DNA of 64,000 nucleotides from NCBI GenBank assembly GCA_964570845.1, contig CAZMZB010000001.1:310001-374000 (forward strand). Reading direction: 5' to 3'. The number at the start of each line of letters is the position of its first letter. Within the stretch, counting starts at the first letter, position 1. Made by a program: the position numbers and the translations under genes. The DNA is from CAZLCC01 sp964570845. GTDB taxonomy: Bacteria; Patescibacteriota; Saccharimonadia; Saccharimonadales; Saccharimonadaceae. Below the pieces are notes generated by a model. It saw nothing but the letters and a program-made list of their open reading frames with translations, had not been told where the DNA came from and did no database searches. Below are positions 7,713-15,198 of the stretch, piece by piece.

Positions 7713-9248
7713 ATGATGATAAAGCAATTCAATAAAGATAGTGGTTTTGGCAGACGAGGTAAAGCAAGTTGGCCTGAGTCTCCAGATAGAGTGAAGGAGA
7801 TATTTGAACCCCGCTATGCATACAGAAAATTGTCTGTAGTGGTTGATGCACACTTACTTCCAAAACACGATCCTTCGACAGTCTCTTCACTGACCAAAGG
7901 TATTCTTCTGGATAGCTTAATAAATAACAATCTAGTGCAGGACTATAGATATGCTGATACTGGACCACCCAGCGACGTAAATCCTATTAGTGTCAAAAAT
8001 CATGAATGGCTCAAGGGAAAATTCTACAAAGGATGGGCTGTGGCAGACGATTTTAAAGAGCAACATGGTTACTGGCCTGTCACCTATGCAGAAACAGAAG
8101 ATTCTTTCACGAACTCTGGAGTAAGCGGAAACATTGTCCAGCACGCTGAAACTGATTTATCCAGTAGAGCTTACGCAGAATTAAATGAAGAAGAAAGAGC
8201 GTCCAAAAGGAAGGCTGATATGCTTGTTCTTGAGGTTGCTAGCCAGGCTATTGATGCTGACATTTTGGTTACAGACAGAGACTATCTTTTGCAAGGTGAA
8301 GGTCTCGTTAGTAGGCGTGGCGTTACTATTTGCAACATTGATGAAGCTATAGCCTTGATTGGTCTTTATCTGCGTGCTCAAGGAGAATACGTGCTACCCA
8401 GTGGCGGTGGAGTGCGACATACATGTAACAGAGGCCTATTTTACTGGGTAGGAACTAGGGAGCTGTTGCCCGAAGGCTGGAGATGGTTTTCAGCGTGCGT
8501 ATATCATTCTAGCGGTAGTGGCAATGACAAATTGCTTGGACTCGGAGGCTCTGTACTCAGTAGAGTGCAACGTGCAATTGAGGCACGAGATAGAGTGCAT
8601 ATTGCGCTGAATCGAACCACTAACAATGATATTAACGATGATGCACTTGGCAACCTTGACCACGTGTTGATGTTACTCATGGGGGCAGTTGACGCTAGTT
8701 CAAGAGTTGCTCATTATGTCCTTGGCCTTAAGGGTAATGAGTATCAAGTATCGTGGCAAAAGAAGGAATGGCTTAAGAAAGTCGGAAAAGAACGTCAGGA
8801 GCTAGCTAAGTTGTTTGAAGTAGACTCGCATCACTGGCATACCCTAGAAATACTTAGGTTATTACGAAATTCTATACATGGAGAAGCTCTTCAGGGAGTA
8901 ACCCTTCAAGCTGACGGTAAAACAGATACCATGATGAATATACCTAAACACGATGAAGAGAAGATACTTGCATCTATGGATGCGCTTGGGGGTAGAGATA
9001 GATGGGGTTATAGACCATTTGCCCCAGGTCATGACAATATTAAGCCTGGGCATCTCGTAGACACCCTTCTTGAAGAATTCATAAAACTCATGAACGATAT
9101 TATGAAAGAAACACCCATCGAAAAACTGTCGCATATTGAATCTGCTAACTTGAAGAATATACCCCCTGAAAATAAACCAGACCGTGGTATTTTCAATACT
9201 TTTTCTGAATGGAATCGCTTAGCTATTCGCTGGCAGTTAGGGTTATGA
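7713..9248 (+). CDS. PIN-like plus HEPN-like protein, candidate RNase effector
   Basis: 511 residues from ATG 7713; a TTG at 7698 and an ATG at 7716 are alternatives. The N-terminal half resembles a PIN domain: strand KLSVVVDAHLL (Asp45), ADMLVLEVAS (Glu174), then DADILVTDRDYLL (Asp188, Asp190) as in the last acidic pair of PIN nucleases, though the insert between the first two is unusually long. The C-terminal helical half contains LEILRLLRNSIHGEAL (Arg385-Asn-Ser-Ile-His389), a near match to the HEPN Rx4-6H RNase motif. Both folds are common in toxin and abortive-infection RNases. The unknown gene at 9259 follows after 10 bases. The domain calls are by eye only. Confidence 0.7.
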   Translation: MMIKQFNKDSGFGRRGKASWPESPDRVKEIFEPRYAYRKLSVVVDAHLLPKHDPSTVSSLTKGILLDSLINNNLVQDYRYADTGPPSDVNPISVKNHEWLKGKFYKGWAVADDFKEQHGYWPVTYAETEDSFTNSGVSGNIVQHAETDLSSRAYAELNEEERASKRKADMLVLEVASQAIDADILVTDRDYLLQGEGLVSRRGVTICNIDEAIALIGLYLRAQGEYVLPSGGGVRHTCNRGLFYWVGTRELLPEGWRWFSACVYHSSGSGNDKLLGLGGSVLSRVQRAIEARDRVHIALNRTTNNDINDDALGNLDHVLMLLMGAVDASSRVAHYVLGLKGNEYQVSWQKKEWLKKVGKERQELAKLFEVDSHHWHTLEILRLLRNSIHGEALQGVTLQADGKTDTMMNIPKHDEEKILASMDALGGRDRWGYRPFAPGHDNIKPGHLVDTLLEEFIKLMNDIMKETPIEKLSHIESANLKNIPPENKPDRGIFNTFSEWNRLAIRWQLGL

Positions 9249-9258
9249 CGGGTTAATT

Positions 9259-9972
9259 ATGAAGCCTCACAAGAACATTGGGCTGCATCCAGACAACGCA
9301 CTCAAGATAGCTTTGAAGCTATTTGATAATAAACAGACTACCGATGAAAAGGTAAGGCTACTCTTAAGCAATCGCCCAATCAAAAACCTAGAGTCGATTG
9401 ATACGCCAAAAGATTTTGCGAGTGGTAAAACGATTGATATTAATGCAGGCGAATTACTTGGCATAGGTAGTGTAGCGACCTACTACAACTGGATGAGTGA
9501 AGAGGCTGGGACTGGTAATACCTATCAAGCTGTGGTTGGCATTGAGGACGCTGGTAAAAACCAAGTCGAGAGTCAGCTTTCGGACGGAGCGATATATCAT
9601 GACCAGGTCAATGGAAAAATTCTGGCTCAACAGGTAATGGCGCAAGGTTACTATCCCGACAAATGGATAACCAGCCAGGATGTTATTGAGGTAGTGAGAA
9701 AGAAATGTGATGAACGGCAAAGGTATCACGAGAACTGCATACTGATTGTTAACGTCTTCGGCGACAAAGTTAACGTTAACCGTAAAGAAATCTATGATGA
9801 GATAAGCAAGTTCCCTGAACAGTTTACCGATACCTATATGGTAGTTTATGGCTTGCCGTCACTAAAGATGGCTCATGTTAGCTTCATAAGTGAGCCTGAT
9901 GCACGCGGCTTAGCTATCAAGCTGGAGCGACACGAGTACGAAGATATTTGGCACTTCAATAAGATGAGTTAA
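9259..9972 (+). CDS. Unknown protein paired with the PIN/HEPN-like gene
   Basis: 237 soluble residues with no signal peptide or membrane helix. It starts 10 bases after the preceding stop, so the two are almost certainly co-transcribed and perhaps functionally paired (effector with regulator, or toxin with antidote). Seen in the sequence: a helical N-terminus, a middle segment GNTYQAVVGIEDAGKNQVES, and a core strand NCILIVNVFGDKVNV near residue 160, followed by VVYGLPSLKMAHVSFISEP. The strand and acidic residues could suggest a nuclease-like alpha/beta core, but no family was recognised. Confidence 0.7.
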   Translation: MKPHKNIGLHPDNALKIALKLFDNKQTTDEKVRLLLSNRPIKNLESIDTPKDFASGKTIDINAGELLGIGSVATYYNWMSEEAGTGNTYQAVVGIEDAGKNQVESQLSDGAIYHDQVNGKILAQQVMAQGYYPDKWITSQDVIEVVRKKCDERQRYHENCILIVNVFGDKVNVNRKEIYDEISKFPEQFTDTYMVVYGLPSLKMAHVSFISEPDARGLAIKLERHEYEDIWHFNKMS

Positions 9973-10177
9973 AGGTATGGGTTTATGATTTATGCCTGCG
10001 GTATAAAAACCCTTTAAAACAAGTATTCCCTATAACAGGACTTACACCGCTAGCCTTGGCTACCCCTACGCCACCCCACGTATGCTCTTGAACAATAGAA
10101 ACACAAACAAACATCTAACAAAATTAGATACTTACTTATAGTTCTATTACTAGGTGTACATTCAGGCTGGGAATATA
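9973..10177. other. Non-coding right part of the element
   Basis: No gene seen. A near copy of the attachment core (GGTGTACA) occurs at 10153-10160 but lacks the last two bases, so it is probably chance. Confidence 0.4.
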
Positions 10178-10294
10178 CTAATCACGTCCCCGTATCTGCA
10201 ACTTGTACTCTCTGTACATAGGCTCTAATATCTCTCGCCAGCGTCTACCTTCTTGCTTTAGTTGTGTGTAAACTTTAGAATCGGTGGTGTACCA
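10178..10294 (-). other. Displaced C-terminal coding piece of the recombinase
   Basis: Read on the minus strand through the core (W-Y-T), the frame stays open for 35 codons, starting TDSKVYTQLK and ending LQIRGRD, then TAG at 10180-10178. The basic, helical-looking sequence (QEGRRWREILEPMYREYK) resembles a protein tail. In the circular element it would be fused in frame to the recombinase. In the integrated state it has no start codon of its own. Confidence 0.75.
10286..10294 (+). other. attR core GGTGTACCA
   Basis: Identical to the last nine bases of tRNA-Arg (2512-2520). Beyond it lies chromosomal DNA that starts with a terminator hairpin. Confidence 0.78.
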
Positions 10295-10305
10295 TTCAGA
10301 AATCA

Positions 10306-10328
10306 AAGAGGCTTAGGCCTCTTTTTTG
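10306..10328 (+). terminator. Displaced original tRNA-Arg terminator
   Basis: The perfect stem AAGAGGC/GCCTCTT has loop TTAG and runs into T6. It lies 12 bases after attR, with no gene reading into it. The spacing fits a terminator that followed the tRNA before integration. Confidence 0.7.
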
Positions 10329-10383
10329 TATCTGTTGAAGACGGTGTAGCCGAACAATTTTTAGAATACTTTAAGAAATAGCT

Positions 10384-11463
10384 TTAATGTATATTCTTTT
10401 CTAAAAAACTCACCATTCTGTTTAATGCTTTCTTTCCAGCTGCTGTATCTAGGTTAAATTGATACTCATGAGGCAGGGGTGGAGAGTAATTTTTTGAATA
10501 AAAAAGTGTATCAGCGGGAACGTTAAGTGATTGTAGTTTCTTTGCAAAAGCTTCTGACTGTGGCAAAAGTGGATCATCATTTCCAGCGGTTATAAACGAT
10601 GGCGGGAAGTCTGGCGTCACATAATCTATTACGGAGGCTTGCATCAGTTTCTTATCTTTCATGAAATCTTTTTGACCACTATATGACCACAAAAATGTAC
10701 GAAGTAGTTTTGCGCCTTCACTGTCTCCATCGGCATTAATAATGCCAATATCATATGCTCCACAATTTAATAACATACCCACAAGTTGCGAAGATTGTAG
10801 TGGTGAAGGAATATTAACCAGCTGTGAGTAGGAGGGATTTGTAATGATGGTGGCAACCTGTGCTACAATTTGCGAGCCAGCAGAATCACCTGCGAGCACA
10901 AATTGATTTTTATCTATATGTAGTTGTTTAGCATTTTTATTTAGATATCGCAGAGCTTCTGATGCTTGGACCACTGGAGTAGGATAGTGTGCTTCTGGGG
11001 CAATTGTGTAGTTAACTCCTACGGTCGTGTAGCCTTTGCTGGCAAGAATCTTGAGATAATTTGCTACATTTTCTTTATTCCCAGAAATCCATCCACCACC
11101 ATGTACCCACACTACAGTTGGCAATTTTTTGTTAGTATTTTTTATTGAATTCGGGTAATACACGTCAAGATAGGCGTCTTTGTTATTTTCTTTATAGTGA
11201 AGATTTTTAACTGACGAAATACCTGGCGGAACGTACTTTTCCATAATCTTTGATTGCTTCTCAGCATTTTGCTGGAAGAAATAGCGAGTTAAAAGAGCTG
11301 ATGGCCACGGACTCACTTGAAATGCAATATAGATAATCCCAGCGAACAAAATAATTATGCCAACAGCCCAGGCGAGGATTTTTAGCAGTTTTTTATAAAA
11401 TGGCTTATGTTTCTGATTTCTTTTTGCTTTTTTCACAGCTCTCTTTTTAGTCTTCTGAACCAT
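10384..11463 (-). CDS. Membrane-anchored alpha/beta hydrolase (esterase type)
   Basis: 359 residues from MVQKTKKRAVKK. A very basic N-terminus precedes one membrane helix (ILAWAVGIIILFAGIIYIAF), so the catalytic domain probably faces outward. Seen motifs: oxyanion HGGGW, nucleophile elbow GDSAGS, acid in NDDPLLP and histidine in PHEYQ, as in hormone-sensitive-lipase or BD-FAE-like carboxylesterases. The start is chosen because -10 TATACT (11475-11470, minus strand) lies six bases upstream; a longer frame exists but would run across the divergent promoter. The substrate is unknown; small acyl esters or lipid-derived compounds are plausible. Confidence 0.88.
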   Translation of the reverse strand: MVQKTKKRAVKKAKRNQKHKPFYKKLLKILAWAVGIIILFAGIIYIAFQVSPWPSALLTRYFFQQNAEKQSKIMEKYVPPGISSVKNLHYKENNKDAYLDVYYPNSIKNTNKKLPTVVWVHGGGWISGNKENVANYLKILASKGYTTVGVNYTIAPEAHYPTPVVQASEALRYLNKNAKQLHIDKNQFVLAGDSAGSQIVAQVATIITNPSYSQLVNIPSPLQSSQLVGMLLNCGAYDIGIINADGDSEGAKLLRTFLWSYSGQKDFMKDKKLMQASVIDYVTPDFPPSFITAGNDDPLLPQSEAFAKKLQSLNVPADTLFYSKNYSPPLPHEYQFNLDTAAGKKALNRMVSFLEKNIH

Positions 11464-11508
11464 AAGCACAGTATAGCAGTCTGCTGATATAATGCTACAG
11501 AGTAGTTT
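11464..11508. promoter_or_regulatory. Divergent promoter region
   Basis: 45 bases hold back-to-back -10 boxes: TATACT on the minus strand (11475-11470) for the hydrolase and TATAAT on the plus strand (11488-11493) for the permease. The two polymerases would share this DNA, so the genes may be co-regulated or compete. Confidence 0.6.
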
Positions 11509-12369
11509 ATGCAGGATATTCTGACGGTTATTGTTGGCATTATTGTTGAGGCAACACCGTTTGTGGTGTTGGGAACGATGCTTGCGGTTGCGGTGCAAAA
11601 ATACGCGCTGTTTGATAAAATTTTGCAGCGTATGCCGGAAAATGTATTTTTGCGCCGGCCAGTTGTTGCGCTGATTGGTGTAGCATTACCAGTGTGTGAG
11701 TGTGGTAACATTCCTTTGGCTCGCGGGCTCATGCGAAAGGGTTTTTCGACCGCTGAAGCGGTCACCTTTTTGCTTGCGGCACCGATTCTGAATCCAATTA
11801 CTTTCATCACAACTTATGAAGCATTCAGGAATGTTCCATGGATGACGCCAGCTCGCATGATTGGTGGTTTATGTATCGCACTTGTTGTTGGTGAGTTGGT
11901 GGGAAGGTTTGGTAAAAAAGCGCTCACGAAACAATTCGCAAAAACTTGTGAGCCAAGTGATTCGCACATACATAACAAGAGTTTCAGCCTTATGTTTGGC
12001 GAAGAGTTCTGGCAATTGTTCAAGCTGTTATGTATCGGGGCGACCATTGCTGGTATTACGCAATATATTCTGACTCAGGATGCATTTAGTGGAGTGGGCG
12101 AAAATTATCTTCTTGGTGTGTTGATTATGGTTGCCCTTGCTCTTGTTGTTTCAATCTGCTCAAGCGTCGATGCATTCTTTGCGCTGGCTTATGCGGGTAC
12201 CTTTCGCTATGGTGCGCTACTTGCATTCTTACTCGTTGGTCCAATGATGGATATCAAAGTGCTTGTCATGCTGAAAAATACATTCAGCAAACGGGCAATC
12301 GCTGTACTGGCGTTGAGTGCTATCATGCTTGGTTCGTTAATGGGAATAGGATTCTCATATGTCGGTTAA
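11509..12369 (+). CDS. UPF0718/DUF318-family permease (YraQ/ArsP-like)
   Basis: 286 residues with about eight membrane helices. The hallmark PVCECGNIPLARGL and a second motif, AAPILNPITF, identify the DUF318 permease family, whose members include ArsP-like organoarsenical exporters and the B. subtilis YcgR type. The conserved cysteines of PVCECG are present and are thought to bind metal or thiol-reactive substrates. It overlaps the next gene by 11 bases; the same pair (DUF318 plus TIGR03943/DUF1980) is a known two-component arrangement, so both probably form one transport complex. The substrate is not determinable from sequence. Confidence 0.9.
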   Translation: MQDILTVIVGIIVEATPFVVLGTMLAVAVQKYALFDKILQRMPENVFLRRPVVALIGVALPVCECGNIPLARGLMRKGFSTAEAVTFLLAAPILNPITFITTYEAFRNVPWMTPARMIGGLCIALVVGELVGRFGKKALTKQFAKTCEPSDSHIHNKSFSLMFGEEFWQLFKLLCIGATIAGITQYILTQDAFSGVGENYLLGVLIMVALALVVSICSSVDAFFALAYAGTFRYGALLAFLLVGPMMDIKVLVMLKNTFSKRAIAVLALSAIMLGSLMGIGFSYVG

Positions 12370-13123
12370 AAAAGTGTTTGGAAACAGAAAGCCGCTTCGT
12401 TTTTGGTATCTTCTTAGCGCACTGGCGTGTTTTGCGATTTTGCTTTTGGGAGTGCAAGGCAAACTAGTGTTATATGTTCACCCTCGTTATCATATTTTCA
12501 CGATGGTTATGGTGGCACTTGGTACGCTTATCCTTGGTCTTGCGGCGTTTCAATATAGGTACAAAGGGCAAACGAATATTGAGTTTGATAACCCTTTAGA
12601 GCTAGCTTGGATAATAATACGTTGGCTACTTAGCAGAGGAGCCTGGATTGTGATTATTATGCTTGCTTTATTATTTATAGGTCCTTCGGCACCTTTGCTT
12701 TCATCTGCCGCAGATCGAAAAACGGTGGCGAATATTGACCAGGAATATATTATCAGTTCTCCTTGGTTTGATAATCCTGAATCGCTTTATCATCTCGGCA
12801 GCGTCTTAACAGTGCCCTATGGAGCAACTGGGCAAGAAGGCAAAAAGTTTACTCTTTCTGGTTTCGTGCGAGCAGATAGCAACAATCCTTCAGAAGTCCT
12901 ACTCTTGTCTCGTTTTGTCATTACCTGCTGCGTGGTTGATGCTACACCAGCGGGTGTTCCCGTGTATGTACCAAACTGGTCTAAAAAATATAAGATTGAT
13001 GAGTGGCTGAAAGTGAAGGGCGAGATAAAGACGGTCAATGTTAGTGGGCAACAGCAAACAGTGCTCGTGCCAAGTAATATTAAAAAGATTAAGCAGCCCA
13101 AAGAACCATATGACTTTTTGTAG
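12359..13123 (+). CDS. TIGR03943/UPF0703-like permease subunit
   Basis: 254 residues with three to four N-terminal membrane helices (WYLLSALACFAILLLGV, FTMVMVALGTLILGLAAF, WIVIIMLALLFIGP) and a soluble C-terminal domain. That domain contains FVITCCVVDATPAGVPVY, the cysteine-containing motif of the TIGR03943/YcgQ family. It overlaps the DUF318 permease gene, which is the usual genomic partner. It probably supplies an extracytoplasmic binding or assembly domain for the transporter. Confidence 0.85.
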   Translation: MSVKKVFGNRKPLRFWYLLSALACFAILLLGVQGKLVLYVHPRYHIFTMVMVALGTLILGLAAFQYRYKGQTNIEFDNPLELAWIIIRWLLSRGAWIVIIMLALLFIGPSAPLLSSAADRKTVANIDQEYIISSPWFDNPESLYHLGSVLTVPYGATGQEGKKFTLSGFVRADSNNPSEVLLLSRFVITCCVVDATPAGVPVYVPNWSKKYKIDEWLKVKGEIKTVNVSGQQQTVLVPSNIKKIKQPKEPYDFL

Positions 13124-13147
13124 GCTCGATTGTTATAATAGTAAGCA

Positions 13148-13402
13148 ATGATTGTGTGGCAAGATGCAGTATTAACAACAGGTTCGGTAGTATTTTTACT
13201 CGCACTTTTTCCATCACTACGTAACGAAAAGGCAAAACCAGCTATGTTAACCAGTGTACTAACTGGTTGGGTTTTGTTGGTATATGCGGTTGTCTATGCA
13301 AGTTTATCGCTCTGGTTTTCAGTAATAACAACGGTGGTAACAGCGATATTATGGTTTATTTTAGCAATGCAGAAGTATAAGCAGGGCAAGCAAAAGTCAT
13401 GA
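13148..13402 (+). CDS. Small three-helix membrane protein
   Basis: 84 residues, almost entirely hydrophobic: three helices separated by short charged loops (LRNEKAKPA) with a basic tail (KYKQGKQKS). TATAAT (13134-13139) ends eight bases before the ATG, indicating a leaderless start. It overlaps the deaminase gene by four bases (ATGA). The family was not recognised. The real nature of the gene rests on the promoter, the overlap and the membrane pattern. Confidence 0.65.
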   Translation: MIVWQDAVLTTGSVVFLLALFPSLRNEKAKPAMLTSVLTGWVLLVYAVVYASLSLWFSVITTVVTAILWFILAMQKYKQGKQKS

Positions 13403-13875
13403 GAGCGAAAGAAGAGTTCTTTCAAGCTGCAGCAGAGGTTGCCAAAAAGGCAACTTGCTATAAAGCAAAATGTGGTGTGGTTATTGTGAACGATGGCGAA
13501 ATTATCGGCAGAGGCTATAATTCTCCGCCAAATGATGACGAAGAGAATCGTATGTGCAAGAGAGAATATGATTATTCTAAAAAACCAAAATATGATAAGA
13601 CTTGCTGCGTGCATGCTGAGTGGAGAGCGATTGCCGATGCTTTGAAGAACAATACAGACAAAGTCAAAGATTCAACGCTTTATTTCATGAGGATTGACGA
13701 ACAAGATAATTTTACAGATGCTGGTGAGCCGTTTTGTACGGAATGTAGCCGCTTAGCGCTGGATTCAGGCATAAAATATTTTGCACTTTGGAACAAATCA
13801 GGCGCGAAGACATATAAAACTAAAGAATATAACCAGCTGTCCTATGATTTTTACACACCTGAGAGAACATCTTAA
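13399..13875 (+). CDS. Cytidine/deoxycytidylate deaminase-family protein
   Basis: 158 residues with the zinc-dependent deaminase signature: HAEWRAIADAL (HAE) and PFCTECSRLAL (the PCxxC equivalent), about 43 residues apart. The central insert is rich in Lys, Tyr and Asp (KREYDYSKKPKYDK). dCMP deaminases and nucleic-acid-modifying deaminases share this core. With dut and pyrG in the same window, a role in pyrimidine nucleotide supply is plausible, but the substrate is not certain. The start overlaps the preceding stop (ATGA). Its stop overlaps the stop of the convergent regulator gene. Confidence 0.85.
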   Translation: MRAKEEFFQAAAEVAKKATCYKAKCGVVIVNDGEIIGRGYNSPPNDDEENRMCKREYDYSKKPKYDKTCCVHAEWRAIADALKNNTDKVKDSTLYFMRIDEQDNFTDAGEPFCTECSRLALDSGIKYFALWNKSGAKTYKTKEYNQLSYDFYTPERTS

Positions 13876-14936
13876 TCTAACAGACTTGGTTGAGCACTTT
13901 GAACACGCTTCACCATAAATTCCACAGTTTCATTCATGTTAATTGGCTTGATACTTATATCAGGATATTTTTGCGCAAATACTCTGAATACCTCGTCAGC
14001 AAACGCTTGCCCAATGGTAGGCACTCGGTCGAAGTCCATAATGACTGTTTTAAACTTATTTAAATCAACAAGAACCCTTCGCGCCTGTGAACGTGAGATA
14101 TAAATGCCGCCCATTGTGTAAAGCTTAATCAGTACCTCAGTTTTATCAAAAGCCAGGTCTTCAGGATCGGTGACATATTTTTTGAATACATCATTAAGGT
14201 GTTGTTTTGTATTGGTTGAAATTTGAAATGAAACTAACGTGCCTCTCGTACCGCTCACTTCATCTTCAATGAATATATCCCCAATTTGATTATCTTTTCT
14301 TAAGCGATAGCCAAAACTGTCTAACTGAAAAACATCCGCGACTCTGGAAGTAAAGAAGATACCTTCCCCTGAGTGTGCTCTCGGTTGAGTCGTGACCTTA
14401 CCCTTTAAAAGGTCTTGAATCGCTTCGAGCTCGCTATGTAGCTTTCTTTTCTGCATAACATTTTTAAACACCCCAATTCCATAATCTTGAATCGAAAAGG
14501 TGAGTTCGCCCTTATCTCTGTGAATATTAATGTCTATATATTTTGTGTTCGAATGTTCTATCGCATTATTGAGCATTTCAAGAAACGCGTACGTGAATAT
14601 ACTTTGGACATTTTCCTTAAGGCTGCTGAGTAAGGGGGTCTGATTCTGAATATCATCTAAAACTTCATGCTCTTTTAAATTAATATTCTTTACTCGTTTT
14701 TTATAGGTATTTGATAAGTAGTTTGAATACTTAGGAAGGGCATAGGTGGTATAGGCGCCACCGCCCTCTCTAATCAGTTCGTCGTTTGCGGTGAGTTGTC
14801 TTAATATTTTTGCCACATATTGTCTTGAGCCGGGAACAGCCTTAGTAATATCTGAAGTTTTAAACCTCTTTTTTTCTTCAGCAATTTTAAAAATAGAGGC
14901 AATGATCTTCTCTGATAATGGAATATTTTTATTCAT
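13872..14936 (-). CDS. Winged-helix, GHKL ATPase and STAS-like DUF4325 regulator
   Basis: 354 residues from MNKNIPLSEKII. Residues 1-75 form a winged-helix-like DNA-binding part (RFKTSDITKAVPGSRQYVAKIL). A GHKL ATPase domain follows, with N-box EMLNNAIEHS, G1 DYGIGVF and G2 SGEGIFFT. The C-terminal about 80 residues match the DUF4325 STAS-like pattern (KTVIMDFDRVPTIGQAFADEVFRVF). This resembles an anti-sigma or partner-switch protein merged with a repressor. The ATG at 14948 is rejected because it lies within the -10 box TATAAT (14952-14947); the ATG at 14936 is 10 bases beyond it. Operator-like repeats upstream suggest autoregulation. Confidence 0.85.
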   Translation of the reverse strand: MNKNIPLSEKIIASIFKIAEEKKRFKTSDITKAVPGSRQYVAKILRQLTANDELIREGGGAYTTYALPKYSNYLSNTYKKRVKNINLKEHEVLDDIQNQTPLLSSLKENVQSIFTYAFLEMLNNAIEHSNTKYIDINIHRDKGELTFSIQDYGIGVFKNVMQKRKLHSELEAIQDLLKGKVTTQPRAHSGEGIFFTSRVADVFQLDSFGYRLRKDNQIGDIFIEDEVSGTRGTLVSFQISTNTKQHLNDVFKKYVTDPEDLAFDKTEVLIKLYTMGGIYISRSQARRVLVDLNKFKTVIMDFDRVPTIGQAFADEVFRVFAQKYPDISIKPINMNETVEFMVKRVQSAQPSLLD

Positions 14937-15043
14937 TGTAAACTCCATTATATTTTAATGTAAACTCAATGTCAACTCGTTAATTTGTTTAATGTAAATA
15001 GCAATGTAATGTAACTTTTTATAAATGTAAACTCAATGTCAAC
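14937..15043 (-). promoter_or_regulatory. Operator-like repeats before the DUF4325 gene
   Basis: The 20-base word AATGTAAACTCAATGTCAAC occurs twice, at 14957-14976 and 15024-15043, 67 bases apart. Shortened relatives (AATGTAAATAG, TTGTAAACTCC) lie between them and at the start codon. The first full copy abuts the -10 box (14952-14947, minus strand). Binding by the gene's own winged helix is the simplest inference. Confidence 0.65.
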
Positions 15044-15073
15044 GCTGCTCAAGGTATATACTTGAAGTGTTAT

Positions 15074-15165
<92 letters not shown>

Positions 15166-15198
15166 TCCTTGTTACAAATTATGTTATAATGAAACCCC

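Larger units (their letters stand above)
2512..10294. mobile_element. Integrative element in the 3' end of tRNA-Arg
   Basis: The element is bounded by GGTGTACCA at 2512-2520 (end of the tRNA) and 10286-10294. A large serine recombinase sits at the left end reading into the tRNA. The cargo on the plus strand is a membrane-anchored protein, a PD-(D/E)xK-like nuclease, a PIN/HEPN-like protein and an unknown protein. Just outside the right repeat is a hairpin terminator that probably once followed the tRNA; the element supplies its own at 2541. No replication, conjugation or capsid genes are visible, so it looks like an integrative island carrying defence or stability cargo. The boundaries rest on the repeat and on the continuous recombinase frame across the rejoined ends. 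Confidence 0.85.

Noticed and set aside
10153..10160. GGTGTACA as a second attachment core
   Set aside because: Only eight bases, lacks the CA end, and the displaced recombinase frame points to 10286-10294 instead.
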